A stretch of 64,000 nt of DNA from Streptomyces polyasparticus. GTDB lineage: Bacteria > Actinomycetota > Actinomycetes > Streptomycetales > Streptomycetaceae. Position 1 is the stretch's first letter; every line of letters begins with the position of its first letter. The stretch lies in NCBI RefSeq assembly GCF_014493765.1, contig NZ_JACTVJ010000007.1:186001-250000 (forward strand). The letters are read 5' to 3'. Positions 27,726 through 36,731 of this stretch are shown piece after piece. The translations under genes were made by a program, and so were the position numbers. The notes below the pieces were generated by a model, which was given only the letters and a program-made list of their open reading frames with translations, was not told the origin of the DNA and did no database searches.

Positions 27726-28847
27726 ATGAGCCTGACCCTGAGGACCATCAGCCGCGAGCAGCATCTGGCGTACATCCAGAGCCTGCCGTCGGCTAGCCAC
27801 TGCCAGGTCCCGGCGTGGGCAGATGTGAAGAGCGAGTGGCGCTCGGAGAACCTGGGCTGGTTCGACGACAAGACCGGCCAGCTCGTGGGCGCGGGCCTGG
27901 TCCTCTACCGCCAGCTCCCCAAGGTCAAGCGCTACCTCGCATATCTGCCCGAGGGCCCGGTCATCAACTGGTACGCCCCGAACCTGGACGAGTGGCTGAA
28001 GCCGATGCTCGCCCACCTCAAGCAGCAGGGCGCCTTCTCCGTGAAGATGGGCCCGCCCGTCGTGATCCGGAAGTGGGACGCCCCCGCGATCAAGGCCGGT
28101 ATCCAGAACCCGGACGTCAAGCGGCTGCGCGACATCGAGCCCACCCACATCGAGCCGCGTGCCTTCGAGGTCTCCGACAAGCTCCGCCGTATGGGCTGGC
28201 AGCAGGGCGAGGACGGCGGCGCCGGCTTCGGTGACGTGCAGCCCCGCTACGTCTTCCAGGTGCCGCTCGCCGGCCGCTCGCTCGACGAGGTCCAGAAGGG
28301 CTTCAACCAGCTGTGGCGACGCAACATCAAGAAGGCCGAGAAGGCCGGCGTCGAGGTCGTCCAGGGCGGCTACGAGGACCTCGCCGAGTGGCAGCGCCTG
28401 TACGAGATCACCGCCATCCGCGACAAGTTCCGTCCGCGGCCGCTCAGTTACTTCCAGCAGCAGTTCCGGGCCCTCAACTCCGAGGACCCCAACCGGATGC
28501 GGCTGTACTTCGCCCGGCACAACGGGGTGAACCTCGCGGCCGCGACGATGCTCGTGGTCGGCGGCCACGTCTGGTACTCCTACGGCGCCTCCGACAACAT
28601 CGGCCGTGAGGTCCGGCCCTCGAACGCGATGCAGTGGCGGATGCTCCGCGACGCCTACGCGCTCGGCGCCAGCGTCTACGACCTGCGCGGCATCTCCGAC
28701 TCCCTGGACGAGACCGACCACCTCTTCGGCCTGATCCAGTTCAAGGTCGGCACGGGCGGCGAGGCCGTCGAGTACGTCGGCGAATGGGACTTCCCGCTGA
28801 ACAAGCTGCTGCACAAGGCGCTCGACATCTACATGTCGCGCCGCTGA
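27726..28847 (+). CDS. femX: FemX-type peptidoglycan-branching aminoacyltransferase
   Basis: 373 residues. Two GNAT-like halves of the FemABX fold are visible: SASHCQVPAWADVKSEWRSENLGWF and, in the second, VWYSYGASDNIGREVRPSNAMQWRMLRDAYALGASVYDLRGI. Fem enzymes use aminoacyl-tRNA to extend the stem-peptide side chain; in Streptomyces the first Gly is put on LL-diaminopimelate. S. coelicolor has an essential femX in this position, which is why I use the symbol. A racemase-like gene follows, and a PBP and MurJ lie farther on. Confidence 0.93.
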   Translation: MSLTLRTISREQHLAYIQSLPSASHCQVPAWADVKSEWRSENLGWFDDKTGQLVGAGLVLYRQLPKVKRYLAYLPEGPVINWYAPNLDEWLKPMLAHLKQQGAFSVKMGPPVVIRKWDAPAIKAGIQNPDVKRLRDIEPTHIEPRAFEVSDKLRRMGWQQGEDGGAGFGDVQPRYVFQVPLAGRSLDEVQKGFNQLWRRNIKKAEKAGVEVVQGGYEDLAEWQRLYEITAIRDKFRPRPLSYFQQQFRALNSEDPNRMRLYFARHNGVNLAAATMLVVGGHVWYSYGASDNIGREVRPSNAMQWRMLRDAYALGASVYDLRGISDSLDETDHLFGLIQFKVGTGGEAVEYVGEWDFPLNKLLHKALDIYMSRR

Positions 28848-28942
28848 TTTCACGTATCGAGTCGGCAACGCAACCGACCCCGCAGAATTACCTTCCATAC
28901 CTTTGATACACCGCAGACACGAGAAAGGTTCCGGGTCCGGCC

Positions 28943-29974
28943 ATGGCGCTCACGCTCTACGTCGACACCGCGCGCTGGCGTGCACACCACAAGCAGGTGC
29001 TCGAACAGTTCCCGGGTCTCATCCCCGTCTGCAAGGGGAACGGCTACGGCTTCGGCCACGAACGGCTCGCCGAGGAGGCGACCCGCCTCGGCGCGGACAT
29101 GCTCGCCGTCGGCACCACGTACGAAGCAGCCCGTATCAAGGACTGGTTCAGCGGTGATCTGCTCGTGCTGACCCCGTTCCGCCGCGGCGAGGAGCCCGTG
29201 CCGCTGCCGGACCGTGTCATCCGTTCCGTCTCCTCGGTCGAGGGCGTGCACGGCCTGGTCGGCGCGCGCGTGGTCATCGAGGTGATGAGCTCGATGAAGC
29301 GGCACGGCGTCGGCGAGCACGAACTCGGCCAGCTGCACCAGGCGATCGAGGACGTCCGCCTTGAGGGCTTCGGCATTCACCTGCCGCTCGACCGCACCGA
29401 CGGCTCGGACGCCGTCGAGGAGGTCATCGGCTGGATGGACCGGCTGCGCGCGGCCCGGCTGCCGCTGCACACGATGTTCGTGAGCCACCTGTCGGCACAG
29501 GAACTGGCCCGCCTCCAGCAGCAGTTCCCGCAGACCCGCTTCCGCGCCCGTATCGGCACGCGTCTGTGGCTCGGCGACCATGAGTCCACCGAGTACCGCG
29601 GCGCGGTCCTGGACGTCACGCGCGTCTCCAAGGGCGACCGCTTCGGCTACCGCCAGCAGAAGGCCGCCTCGGACGGCTGGCTGGTGGTCGTCGCCGGCGG
29701 TACCTCGCACGGTGTGGGCCTGGAGGCGCCGAAGGCGCTGCACGGTGTGATGCCGCGCGCCAAGGGCGTGGCCCGCGCGGGCCTGGCCACCGTCAACCGG
29801 AACCTTTCGCCGTTCGTCTGGTCCGGCAAGCAGCGCTGGTTCGCCGAGCCGCCGCACATGCAGGTCTCGATCCTGTTCGTGCCGGCCGACTCCGCCGAGC
29901 CCAAGGTGGGCGAGGAACTGGTGGCCCATCTGCGGCACACCACGACGCAGTTCGACCGGCTCGTAGACCGCTGA
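28943..29974 (+). CDS. Alanine-racemase-like PLP protein
   Basis: 343 residues, a TIM-barrel plus a short C-terminal beta domain. The PLP Lys is in PVCKGNGYGFGHERLAEEA (near residue 31), and the second base Tyr aligns in GDRFGYRQ. The usual IGYADG stretch has changed to AGGTSHG, and length and other motifs differ from the housekeeping Alr, so this is a paralogue with an unsure substrate. It starts 95 bp after femX and is probably transcribed with it, which points to a role in peptidoglycan precursors. Confidence 0.85.
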   Translation: MALTLYVDTARWRAHHKQVLEQFPGLIPVCKGNGYGFGHERLAEEATRLGADMLAVGTTYEAARIKDWFSGDLLVLTPFRRGEEPVPLPDRVIRSVSSVEGVHGLVGARVVIEVMSSMKRHGVGEHELGQLHQAIEDVRLEGFGIHLPLDRTDGSDAVEEVIGWMDRLRAARLPLHTMFVSHLSAQELARLQQQFPQTRFRARIGTRLWLGDHESTEYRGAVLDVTRVSKGDRFGYRQQKAASDGWLVVVAGGTSHGVGLEAPKALHGVMPRAKGVARAGLATVNRNLSPFVWSGKQRWFAEPPHMQVSILFVPADSAEPKVGEELVAHLRHTTTQFDRLVDR

Positions 29975-29985
29975 GTCTTCTCCGG

Positions 29986-30039
29986 CATACGCCGAAGGGG
30001 CGTCCACAACATCAGTTGTGGACGCCCCTTCGGCGTATG
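29986..30039. terminator. Bidirectional terminator, 25-bp perfect stem
   Basis: Arms 29986-30010 and 30015-30039 pair perfectly around the loop ATCA. It lies between the convergent racemase-like and GT87-like genes. Confidence 0.93.
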
Positions 30040-30058
30040 GACGGGTCAAGCCGTTCGC

Positions 30059-31615
30059 TCAGGGCGAACTCTCCGGGGCAGGCCCCCCGAGCCCTCGCTT
30101 CTCCACGCCCCACTGCACGTATGTCCCCTCGGTGCCGTGGGCCGCATGCCGCGGCGGGTGCGCGGCGCGGCCGAGGGCGAAGACATCCTCGGCACGGTCC
30201 AGGACACCACCGGAGGGATCGTCCGAACCGTCCTTGCGTACGGGGTCGCGCTCGGGCATCAGGATGTCGCGGACGATCACGGCGCAGAGGTAGAGCGTGC
30301 CGAGGAGGTGGACCAGGATGGCCAGCTGGTAGCCCTCCTCCGGCAGCCCTTGGTGCTTGTCGCCGCTCGTCGTGTACGCGAGATACATCCAGATCCCCAG
30401 GAAGTACATGACCTCGCAGGCCTGCCAGATCAGGAAGTCCCGCCAGCGCGGCCGGGCCAGCGCGGCGAGGGGGATCAGCCACAGCACGTACTGCGGTGAG
30501 TAGACCTTGTTGGTGAGGATGAACGCTGCCACCACCAGGAAGGCGAGCTGCGCGAACCGCGGCCTGCGCGGTGCCGTCAGCGTGAGCGCGGCGATCAGGC
30601 CGCAGCACGCCACCATCAGCAACGTGGCCAGGGTGTTGACCGTCTCGGTGCTCAGCGGGGTGTCCATGCGCTGCTGCAGGATCAGCCAGAACGAGCCGAA
30701 GTCCGTCCCGCGCTCCTGGCTGAACGTGTAGAACTTCGCCCAGCCGTCGAAGGCCCCGATCATCACCGGCAGGTTCACCGCCAGCCAGGCGCCTGCCGCA
30801 CCGGCGAAGGCAATGCCGAACTCCCGCCAGCGCCCGGCCCGCCAGCACAGCAGCAGGAGCGGCCCCAGCAGGAACACCGGGTAGAGCTTGGCGGCGGTCG
30901 CCAGACCGATCAGCACGCCGAACGCCAGCGGCCGAGAGCGCGACCACATCAGCATCGCGGCCGCGGTCAGCGCGATCGCGAGGAGGTCCCAGTTGATGGT
31001 CGCCGTGAGCGCACCGGCCGGAGCGAGCGCGACGAGCAGTCCGTCCCAGGGCCGCCGGCGGTGCGTACGGGCGACACAGACCGCGATGACGACGGCGCAG
31101 ATCATCAGCATGCCCGAGTTGACCAGCCAGTAGACCTCTTCCCGGTCCCGCAGGGAATCGGTGCTGTCGGTCGGGACGCCGGTGATCCAGGAGGCCACTT
31201 CCATGAACACACCGGTCAGCACGGGGTATTCGAGGTACTCCATGCCGCCCGAGATATCGCTCGGAATGCGGTCGAAGTACGGGACGAGGTCCTCCGCGAA
31301 GCCGCGACCCTGGAAGAGATGCGGGATATCGGAGTAGCAGGCGTGCGTGTACTGCGCGCCTGCGCCGACGAACCAACCGCCGTTGTAGCAGGGCAGCTTC
31401 TGCACCATGCCGAGCGCGAACATGCCGATGGCGATGAGGGCGATGATGCGCACCGGGGTCCACCAATGGCCACCGAACAGCGCCCTGCGGCCGAGCGGAC
31501 CGCCGATCAGTTCACTGCCGGCCGCGGCGATCTCGTCCTGCCGTGTCGGCGACACCGGCTCCTCGGCGGGGTCTGTGCCGGGTCCTGGGCGCGGGCTCGG
31601 GCTCGTGCTCGTCAT
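30059..31615 (-). CDS. GT87-like integral membrane glycosyltransferase (DUF2029)
   Basis: About 518 residues from ATG 31615. After a cytosolic start there are about ten to eleven helices. A first large loop carries PYFDRIPSDISGGMEYLEYPVLTG, where the acidic residue near the first loop is expected for catalysis in polyprenyl-phosphate-dependent GT-C enzymes. In mycobacteria GT87 enzymes add mannose or arabinose outside the membrane; here the sugar is unknown. An upstream in-frame ATG would add MFHVK, which is parS sequence, so I reject that start. Confidence 0.85.
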   Translation of the reverse strand: MTSTSPSPRPGPGTDPAEEPVSPTRQDEIAAAGSELIGGPLGRRALFGGHWWTPVRIIALIAIGMFALGMVQKLPCYNGGWFVGAGAQYTHACYSDIPHLFQGRGFAEDLVPYFDRIPSDISGGMEYLEYPVLTGVFMEVASWITGVPTDSTDSLRDREEVYWLVNSGMLMICAVVIAVCVARTHRRRPWDGLLVALAPAGALTATINWDLLAIALTAAAMLMWSRSRPLAFGVLIGLATAAKLYPVFLLGPLLLLCWRAGRWREFGIAFAGAAGAWLAVNLPVMIGAFDGWAKFYTFSQERGTDFGSFWLILQQRMDTPLSTETVNTLATLLMVACCGLIAALTLTAPRRPRFAQLAFLVVAAFILTNKVYSPQYVLWLIPLAALARPRWRDFLIWQACEVMYFLGIWMYLAYTTSGDKHQGLPEEGYQLAILVHLLGTLYLCAVIVRDILMPERDPVRKDGSDDPSGGVLDRAEDVFALGRAAHPPRHAAHGTEGTYVQWGVEKRGLGGPAPESSP

Positions 31616-31651
31616 GGGGTTCATCCTGCCGTACGACGCTGTGGAAAAGGC

Positions 31652-31685
31652 GAGGGCCGCCGCACCCTGAGGTGCGACGGCCCTC
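31652..31685 (-). terminator. Terminator after the penicillin-binding protein gene
   Basis: GAGGGCCG and CGCACC on the left pair with GGTGCG and CGGCCCTC on the right, with one mismatched pair and a CTGA loop. It ends 1 bp before a parS site. Confidence 0.8.
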
Positions 31686-31686
31686 T

Positions 31687-31700
31687 GTTTCACGTGAAAC
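31687..31700. promoter_or_regulatory. parS: parS site (perfect), first of a pair
   Basis: Abuts the PBP terminator. The second site is 28 bp away, centre to centre. Confidence 0.93.
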
Positions 31701-31714
31701 ATTCACCTTGGTGC

Positions 31715-31728
31715 GTTTCACGTGAAAC
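31715..31728. promoter_or_regulatory. parS: parS site (perfect), second of a pair
   Basis: 17 bp after the PBP stop codon (on the minus strand), in the PBP/GT87 intergenic space. Confidence 0.93.
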
Positions 31729-31744
31729 ACACCGCCCTGGGCGG

Positions 31745-34390
31745 CTATCCGGTCTCGCCGAACCAACCGCCGTTGCCACCGTTGCCGTTACCGTTACCGC
31801 CCGTTGGCTCTTCGCTCGTCGGTGGTGGTGAGGATTCGCCACCGGTGGTTCCTCCGGTGTCCGTACCACCGCTGTCGTTGCCGCCGTTGTTGTTGCCTCC
31901 GTTGTCCCAGCAGGCCGGATCCCACTGGTTGCAGGACTGGCTCGGCTCCACCGGCAGCGACGGGGTCACCTGAGGCTGCGACGGAGTCGGGTCGGGAGTC
32001 TCACTCGGGGTCGGCGTGGGCGACGGGCTCGGCTTGCCGACGATCTCCCCGGTGTCGGTGGCGGGCGTGAACTCGCTGTGCTCCTCACCCTTGGTGCCCT
32101 CGAGCATGTAGTCCTTCCAGACCTGCGCGGGGACCTCACCACCGTGGATCGAGTCACCGGCGTCGCCGGTGATGCGGAGCAGCTTGCCTTCCTCCGGGTC
32201 GGAGCGGAACACACCGATCGCCGTGGACAGTTCAGGCGTGTAGCCGGCGTACCAGGCCGACAGGTTGTCGTCGGTGGTACCGGTCTTGCCGGCGGTGGGG
32301 AAGCCGATGTCGGCGATGCGCTTGGCCGTACCGTTCTGAACGACGTTCTCCAGAACCTCGGTGACGCCGTTGGCTACGTCCGGGTCGATCGCATCCTTGG
32401 CTGTGGGCTTCTCGAACCCGTCCCGCTCGACCTCGTCCTTGACGACCTTGGTGACGGAGTACGGCTCAAAATGCTGGCCTTCGGCTGCGAAGGTCGCGTA
32501 CGCACTCGACAGAGAAACGGCGTCAGGCGTGGACGTGCCCAGCGAGAACGACACGTTCCTCATGTTGCCCGTATCGAAGCTGCTCTCAGGGATACCCAAC
32601 GCCTTGGCCGTCTTGCGCGTGGTGTCGAGGCCGACGTCGATACCGAGCTGCGCGAACGGGACGTTGATGGACTTCTCCATCGCGAACTTCAGCGTGACGG
32701 GCCCGTACTTCCTGCCGTCCTCTTCGTTCTGCTGCCGGAAATCCCCGCCCTTGCCATTGGGGATCGGCTTGCCGTTCTGGTCGTAGATGACGCTGTTGTC
32801 ATCCCCGTTGTAGCGGCTCATCGGGGAGATCCCCTGGCCGCCCGTCTTGTATGTCCCGTACTCCATCGCGGACGCCAGCACGAACGGCTTCCACGTCGAT
32901 CCCACCGGCACACCCGTGGTGCGCGCGTTGTTGACGTAGTAGCCCTTGTCGTACCCGGCCCCGCCGTACACCGCCTTGATCTGCCCGCTCTTCGGATCGA
33001 TCGAGGCGCCGCCGAACTGGACCAGCTTGTCCATGCGCTTGCCCTGTTCCTTGCGGGTCTTGGCGACCGCCTTCTCCAGGGCCTTGACCTTCTTCTCGTT
33101 GAAGGTCGTGTAGATCTTGTAGCCGCCCTTGTCGAGATCCTCGATCTTGATGCCCATCTTCTTCGCGGCTTCCGCCTTCGCGATGTCGATGAGGTAGCCG
33201 GTCTGACCGGCCAGCGCCGACTTCCGATCCACTATCTTCGGGAACTCGGTGACCTTGGCCCGTTCCGCCTCCGTGAGACGGCCGACCTCCACCATGCGGT
33301 CGAGGGTCCACTTCCAGCGCGCCTCGACCCGCTTCCGGTTGTCCTTCGGCTCCGCGTTGGGCCCCACACCGCCGTCAGGGCAGTAGAGGTTCGGGCCCTT
33401 GAGGACTGACGAGAGGAAGGCGCTCTCGCTGAGGTCCAGGTCGACGGCATCCTTGTTGAAGTAGGCCTGCGAGGCGGCCTGGATGCCATAGGCGTTGCGC
33501 CCGTAGTAGGCCGCATTGAGATAGCCGGCCAGGATCTCGTGCTTCTTCATCTTCGTCCCGACCTTTATCGAGATGAAGAGTTCCTTGGCCTTACGCGAGA
33601 CCGTCTGACTCTGGTCCAGGTAGGTGTTCTTCACGAACTGCTGGGTGATGGTCGAACCACCCTGCGTCTCACCGCCCGTGGCCATGTTGAACACGGCACG
33701 GGCGATGCCCTTCGGGTCCACACCGCTGTCGGACTCGAAGCTCGCGTTCTCGGCGGAGATCACCGCGTCCTGCATGTGCTTGGAGATCTCTTCGATGTCG
33801 ACGATCTGGCGGTTCTCCTTGCCGCCGGTCGTCGCCATCTGTGTCTTCTCGTCGTCCCAGTAGAAGACGTTGCTCTCGTTGTCGGCGATCTTGTCGACCG
33901 TAGGGATCTCCACCATCGCGTAAGCGATCCCCGCCACCGCCACGAGCATTCCGAAGAAGCCGATGAAGCAGCCCGTGACCTGCTTCCACGAAGGAACGAA
34001 ACGCTTCATGCCGTCCCGGTCCGAGCGCGGATAGTCGATCCACCGCTTCTTGCTCGGCTCGTAACGGCCGCGCCCACGCCCGCCGGCCTCCGCGGCCATA
34101 CCGCGACGGCCACCGCCCTCGGGCGCCCGGCGCCGGCCACCGCCGCCGCCCACCCCTGTGGAGCGCTGCGCGGCACGCCGCGCCTCGGCCCGGCCGCCCC
34201 AGGGGCGGTCGTCACCGGACGTACCAGATGTACCCGACATACCCGACGAGGCCGAAGCCCCGTACGAGGAAGAGGATCCGGATGATCCCCGCGGGGCCGC
34301 GCGGCGGCCCGACGAACCTGTGATGCCGCGCCGTGCCGCTGCACGTCCACCACCGTGCGACTGCGGAGGCTTGCGACGGTGCTCGCTCAT
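31745..34390 (-). CDS. Class A penicillin-binding protein (transglycosylase-transpeptidase)
   Basis: 881 residues from ATG 34390. A Ser/Gly/Arg-rich cytosolic part of about 130 residues precedes one membrane helix. The GT51 domain carries the catalytic Glu in ISAENASFESDSGVDPKG and GGSTITQQFVKN. The transpeptidase follows with the nucleophile Ser in GSTWKPF, and KTGTTDDNLSAWY. The C-terminus is a long Pro/Thr then Gly/Asn-rich tail outside the cell, which might thread into the wall. It polymerises and crosslinks peptidoglycan. Confidence 0.95.
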   Translation of the reverse strand: MSEHRRKPPQSHGGGRAAARRGITGSSGRRAAPRGSSGSSSSYGASASSGMSGTSGTSGDDRPWGGRAEARRAAQRSTGVGGGGGRRRAPEGGGRRGMAAEAGGRGRGRYEPSKKRWIDYPRSDRDGMKRFVPSWKQVTGCFIGFFGMLVAVAGIAYAMVEIPTVDKIADNESNVFYWDDEKTQMATTGGKENRQIVDIEEISKHMQDAVISAENASFESDSGVDPKGIARAVFNMATGGETQGGSTITQQFVKNTYLDQSQTVSRKAKELFISIKVGTKMKKHEILAGYLNAAYYGRNAYGIQAASQAYFNKDAVDLDLSESAFLSSVLKGPNLYCPDGGVGPNAEPKDNRKRVEARWKWTLDRMVEVGRLTEAERAKVTEFPKIVDRKSALAGQTGYLIDIAKAEAAKKMGIKIEDLDKGGYKIYTTFNEKKVKALEKAVAKTRKEQGKRMDKLVQFGGASIDPKSGQIKAVYGGAGYDKGYYVNNARTTGVPVGSTWKPFVLASAMEYGTYKTGGQGISPMSRYNGDDNSVIYDQNGKPIPNGKGGDFRQQNEEDGRKYGPVTLKFAMEKSINVPFAQLGIDVGLDTTRKTAKALGIPESSFDTGNMRNVSFSLGTSTPDAVSLSSAYATFAAEGQHFEPYSVTKVVKDEVERDGFEKPTAKDAIDPDVANGVTEVLENVVQNGTAKRIADIGFPTAGKTGTTDDNLSAWYAGYTPELSTAIGVFRSDPEEGKLLRITGDAGDSIHGGEVPAQVWKDYMLEGTKGEEHSEFTPATDTGEIVGKPSPSPTPTPSETPDPTPSQPQVTPSLPVEPSQSCNQWDPACWDNGGNNNGGNDSGGTDTGGTTGGESSPPPTSEEPTGGNGNGNGGNGGWFGETG

Positions 34391-34795
34391 CGAACGACTA
34401 CTCCTCGGGCAGGCGTGGTGCCCCACGCCTGAAGGCGGCAGGTGAGTTCCAGTCCCCCCGAAGTACGGATGGGCCCCTCCCCGGGCTCATCCGCACAGCA
34501 TCCGGTGCCACGACGCCCCCAGTTGTCCCCCGACCCCCGTGGGTCTCGTGGCTCTCGGTGAAATGCATGGCGCACAGACTACGCACCGTCAAAACCCGCC
34601 AGTCCCTGAAGTTCACCCCAAATCAGGCAAGTTGCCTGCTGTGAATCGGTGAACGGACCTCTGATGTGACGCCGTTCACCCACCCCCCTCTTGTCGCATC
34701 CGGAGGGGCGTTCTATCGTCAGGATGTATCGAGTCGATACATCAGCACGGCATAAAGAGTCCCAGGGGACCCGGAATGTACGGAGGTGGCGAGGT
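34391..34795. other. 405-bp divergent region between PBP and PadR genes
   Basis: It holds the promoters of both genes and the PadR palindrome at 34723-34743. The rest (34391-34700) shows no gene, no clear RNA structure and no parS. Confidence 0.6.
34723..34743. promoter_or_regulatory. PadR-type operator palindrome
   Basis: GATGTATCGA and TCGATACATC are perfect 10-bp arms about one central base, 53 bp before the PadR start. ATGT...ACAT ends are characteristic of PadR sites. Confidence 0.85.
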
Positions 34796-35473
34796 ATGAG
34801 CAGGCGCTCCGGCATCCTCGAGTTCGCCATCCTCGGACTGCTCCGCGAATCCCCGATGCACGGCTATGAGCTGCGCAAACGACTCAACACTTCGCTCGGG
34901 GTCTTCCGTGCGTTCAGCTACGGAACGCTCTACCCCTGCCTCAAGACGCTGGTCGCCAACGGCTGGTTGATCGAGGAACCGGGCAATACGCCGGAGGACG
35001 CCCTCGCAGCATCCCTCACCGGCCGCCGAGCCAAGATCGTCTACAGGCTTACGGCGGACGGCAAGGAACGCTTCGAGGAACTGCTCTCGCAGACCGGCCC
35101 GGATGCGTACGAAGACGAGACCTTCGCCGCCCGCTTCGCCTTCTTCGGACAGACGGAGCGAGACGTACGCATGCGCGTCCTGGAAGGCCGCCGCAGCCGG
35201 CTCGAGGAGCGTCTGGAGAAGATGCGCGCCTCGTTCGCCCGTACCCGCGAGCGCCTGGACGACTACACACTCGAGCTGCAGCGGCACGGCATGGAGTCCG
35301 TGGAGCGCGAAGTGCGCTGGCTGAACGAGCTCATCGAGAGCGAGCGAGCGGGACGGGACCGCAGGTCCGCGCCCGGGAGCGACGCTCAGCAGGACACATC
35401 AGGAGAGACGGGCGGCCTGCCCCGGCACGGGGGCAGTACCCGGCCGGATCCGTCCGACGACACCACCAAGTGA
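34796..35473 (+). CDS. PadR-family transcriptional regulator
   Basis: 225 residues from ATG 34796 (CGGAGGTGGCGAGGT). The winged HTH reads LEFAILGLLRESPMHGYELRKRLNTSLGVFRAFSYGTLYPCLKTLVANGWL; a long C-terminal helix region (about 130-185) is for dimerising. The Asp/Ser/Gly-rich tail of about 40 residues is probably disordered. It probably represses itself through the palindrome and may act on the divergent PBP gene. It precedes the inositol phosphate synthase by 45 bp. Confidence 0.92.
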   Translation: MSRRSGILEFAILGLLRESPMHGYELRKRLNTSLGVFRAFSYGTLYPCLKTLVANGWLIEEPGNTPEDALAASLTGRRAKIVYRLTADGKERFEELLSQTGPDAYEDETFAARFAFFGQTERDVRMRVLEGRRSRLEERLEKMRASFARTRERLDDYTLELQRHGMESVEREVRWLNELIESERAGRDRRSAPGSDAQQDTSGETGGLPRHGGSTRPDPSDDTTK

Positions 35474-35518
35474 GGTCCGTGAGTGGGCCCCACCTCGTAC
35501 ACACAGGGAGCAGCCGGA

Positions 35519-36601
35519 ATGGGTTCGGTTCGCGTAGCCATCGTCGGTGTAGGTAACTGCGCCGCCTCGCTCGTGCAGGGCGTCGAGTACTACAAGGACG
35601 CCGACAAGGACACCAAGGTCCCGGGTCTGATGCACGTGCAGTTCGGCGACTACCACGTCGGTGACGTGGAGTTCGTTGCCGCGTTCGACGTGGACGCCAA
35701 GAAGGTCGGCCTCGACCTGGCGGACGCCATCGGCGCGAGCGAGAACAACACGATCAAGATCTGCGACGTTCCGTCCACGGGCGTCCAGGTGCAGCGCGGC
35801 CACACGCTGGACGGTCTGGGCAAGTACTACCGCCAGACCATCGAGGAGTCCGCCGAGGCTCCGGTCGACGTGGTGCAGATCCTCAAGGACCGTCAGGTCG
35901 ACGTCCTCGTCTGCTACCTGCCCGTCGGTTCCGAGGACGCGGCGAAGTTCTACGCCCAGTGCGCCATCGACGCCAAGGTCGCGTTCGTCAACGCTCTGCC
36001 GGTCTTCATCGCCGGTACGAAGGAGTGGGCGGACAAGTTCACCGAGGCCGGCGTGCCGATCGTCGGTGACGACATCAAGTCCCAGGTGGGCGCCACCATC
36101 ACGCACCGCGTGATGGCGAAGCTCTTCGAGGACCGCGGTGTCCGTCTTGAGCGCACCATGCAGCTCAACGTCGGCGGCAACATGGACTTCAAGAACATGC
36201 TCGAGCGCGACCGCCTCGAGTCGAAGAAGATCTCGAAGACCCAGGCCGTCACCTCGCAGATCCCCGACCGTGAGCTCGGCGAGAAGAACGTGCACATCGG
36301 CCCGTCCGACTACGTCGCGTGGCTCGACGACCGCAAGTGGGCGTACGTCCGCCTCGAGGGCCGCGCGTTCGGCGACGTCCCGCTGAACCTGGAGTACAAG
36401 CTCGAGGTCTGGGACTCCCCGAACTCGGCCGGTGTCATCATCGACGCCCTGCGCGCCGCGAAGATCGCCAAGGACCGGGGGATCGGTGGCCCGATCCTCT
36501 CGGCGTCCTCGTACTTCATGAAGTCCCCGCCGGTGCAGTACTTCGACGACGAGGCCTACGCGAACGTCGAGAAGTTCATCAAGGGCGAGGTCGAGCGCTG
36601 A
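35519..36601 (+). CDS. ino1: Inositol-3-phosphate synthase
   Basis: 360 residues, normal for the actinobacterial type. NAD site [17 protein letters not shown] at the start; the family core [36 protein letters not shown]; then [13 protein letters not shown]. It makes inositol phosphate from glucose 6-phosphate, the source of mycothiol and phosphatidylinositol. ATG 35519 has GGGAG before it. It is close behind padR, so that regulator could influence it. Confidence 0.95.
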   Translation: MGSVRVAIVGVGNCAASLVQGVEYYKDADKDTKVPGLMHVQFGDYHVGDVEFVAAFDVDAKKVGLDLADAIGASENNTIKICDVPSTGVQVQRGHTLDGLGKYYRQTIEESAEAPVDVVQILKDRQVDVLVCYLPVGSEDAAKFYAQCAIDAKVAFVNALPVFIAGTKEWADKFTEAGVPIVGDDIKSQVGATITHRVMAKLFEDRGVRLERTMQLNVGGNMDFKNMLERDRLESKKISKTQAVTSQIPDRELGEKNVHIGPSDYVAWLDDRKWAYVRLEGRAFGDVPLNLEYKLEVWDSPNSAGVIIDALRAAKIAKDRGIGGPILSASSYFMKSPPVQYFDDEAYANVEKFIKGEVER

Positions 36602-36619
36602 TCTCGGTGCTCCGCGGGT

Positions 36620-36633
36620 GTTTCACGTGAAAC
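36620..36633. promoter_or_regulatory. parS: parS site (perfect)
   Basis: Within a 22-bp palindrome (36616-36637), between ino1 and its terminator. Confidence 0.93.
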
Positions 36634-36655
36634 ACCCACCCCCTGAGGGACCTTG

Positions 36656-36694
36656 AGGCCCCCTGTCGCACCAAGAGAGTGCGGCAGGGGGCCT
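36656..36694 (+). terminator. Terminator after ino1
   Basis: A stem of about 15 bp between AGGCCCCCTGTCGCAC and GTGCGGCAGGGGGCCT with a single G-U pair. Confidence 0.85.
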
Positions 36695-36731
36695 TCCCTT
36701 TGTCCGCGGCTCCCTGTGTGAGGCTGTGCTC

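Noticed and set aside
28848-28855. Half parS TTTCACGT after femX
   Set aside because: The right half reads ATCGA, so ParB binding is unlikely.
29986-30039. DnaA-box-like TCCACAAC inside a long stem
   Set aside because: It is part of a perfect terminator stem, and the match to TTGTCCACA is poor.
30012-31466. Long open frame opposite or offset to the GT87 gene
   Set aside because: Arg/Pro/Ala-rich shadow of the real frame, as expected at high GC.
31616-31702. Longer GT87 start beginning MFHVK
   Set aside because: Those residues are parS sequence; a better start with AGGA spacing is at 31615.
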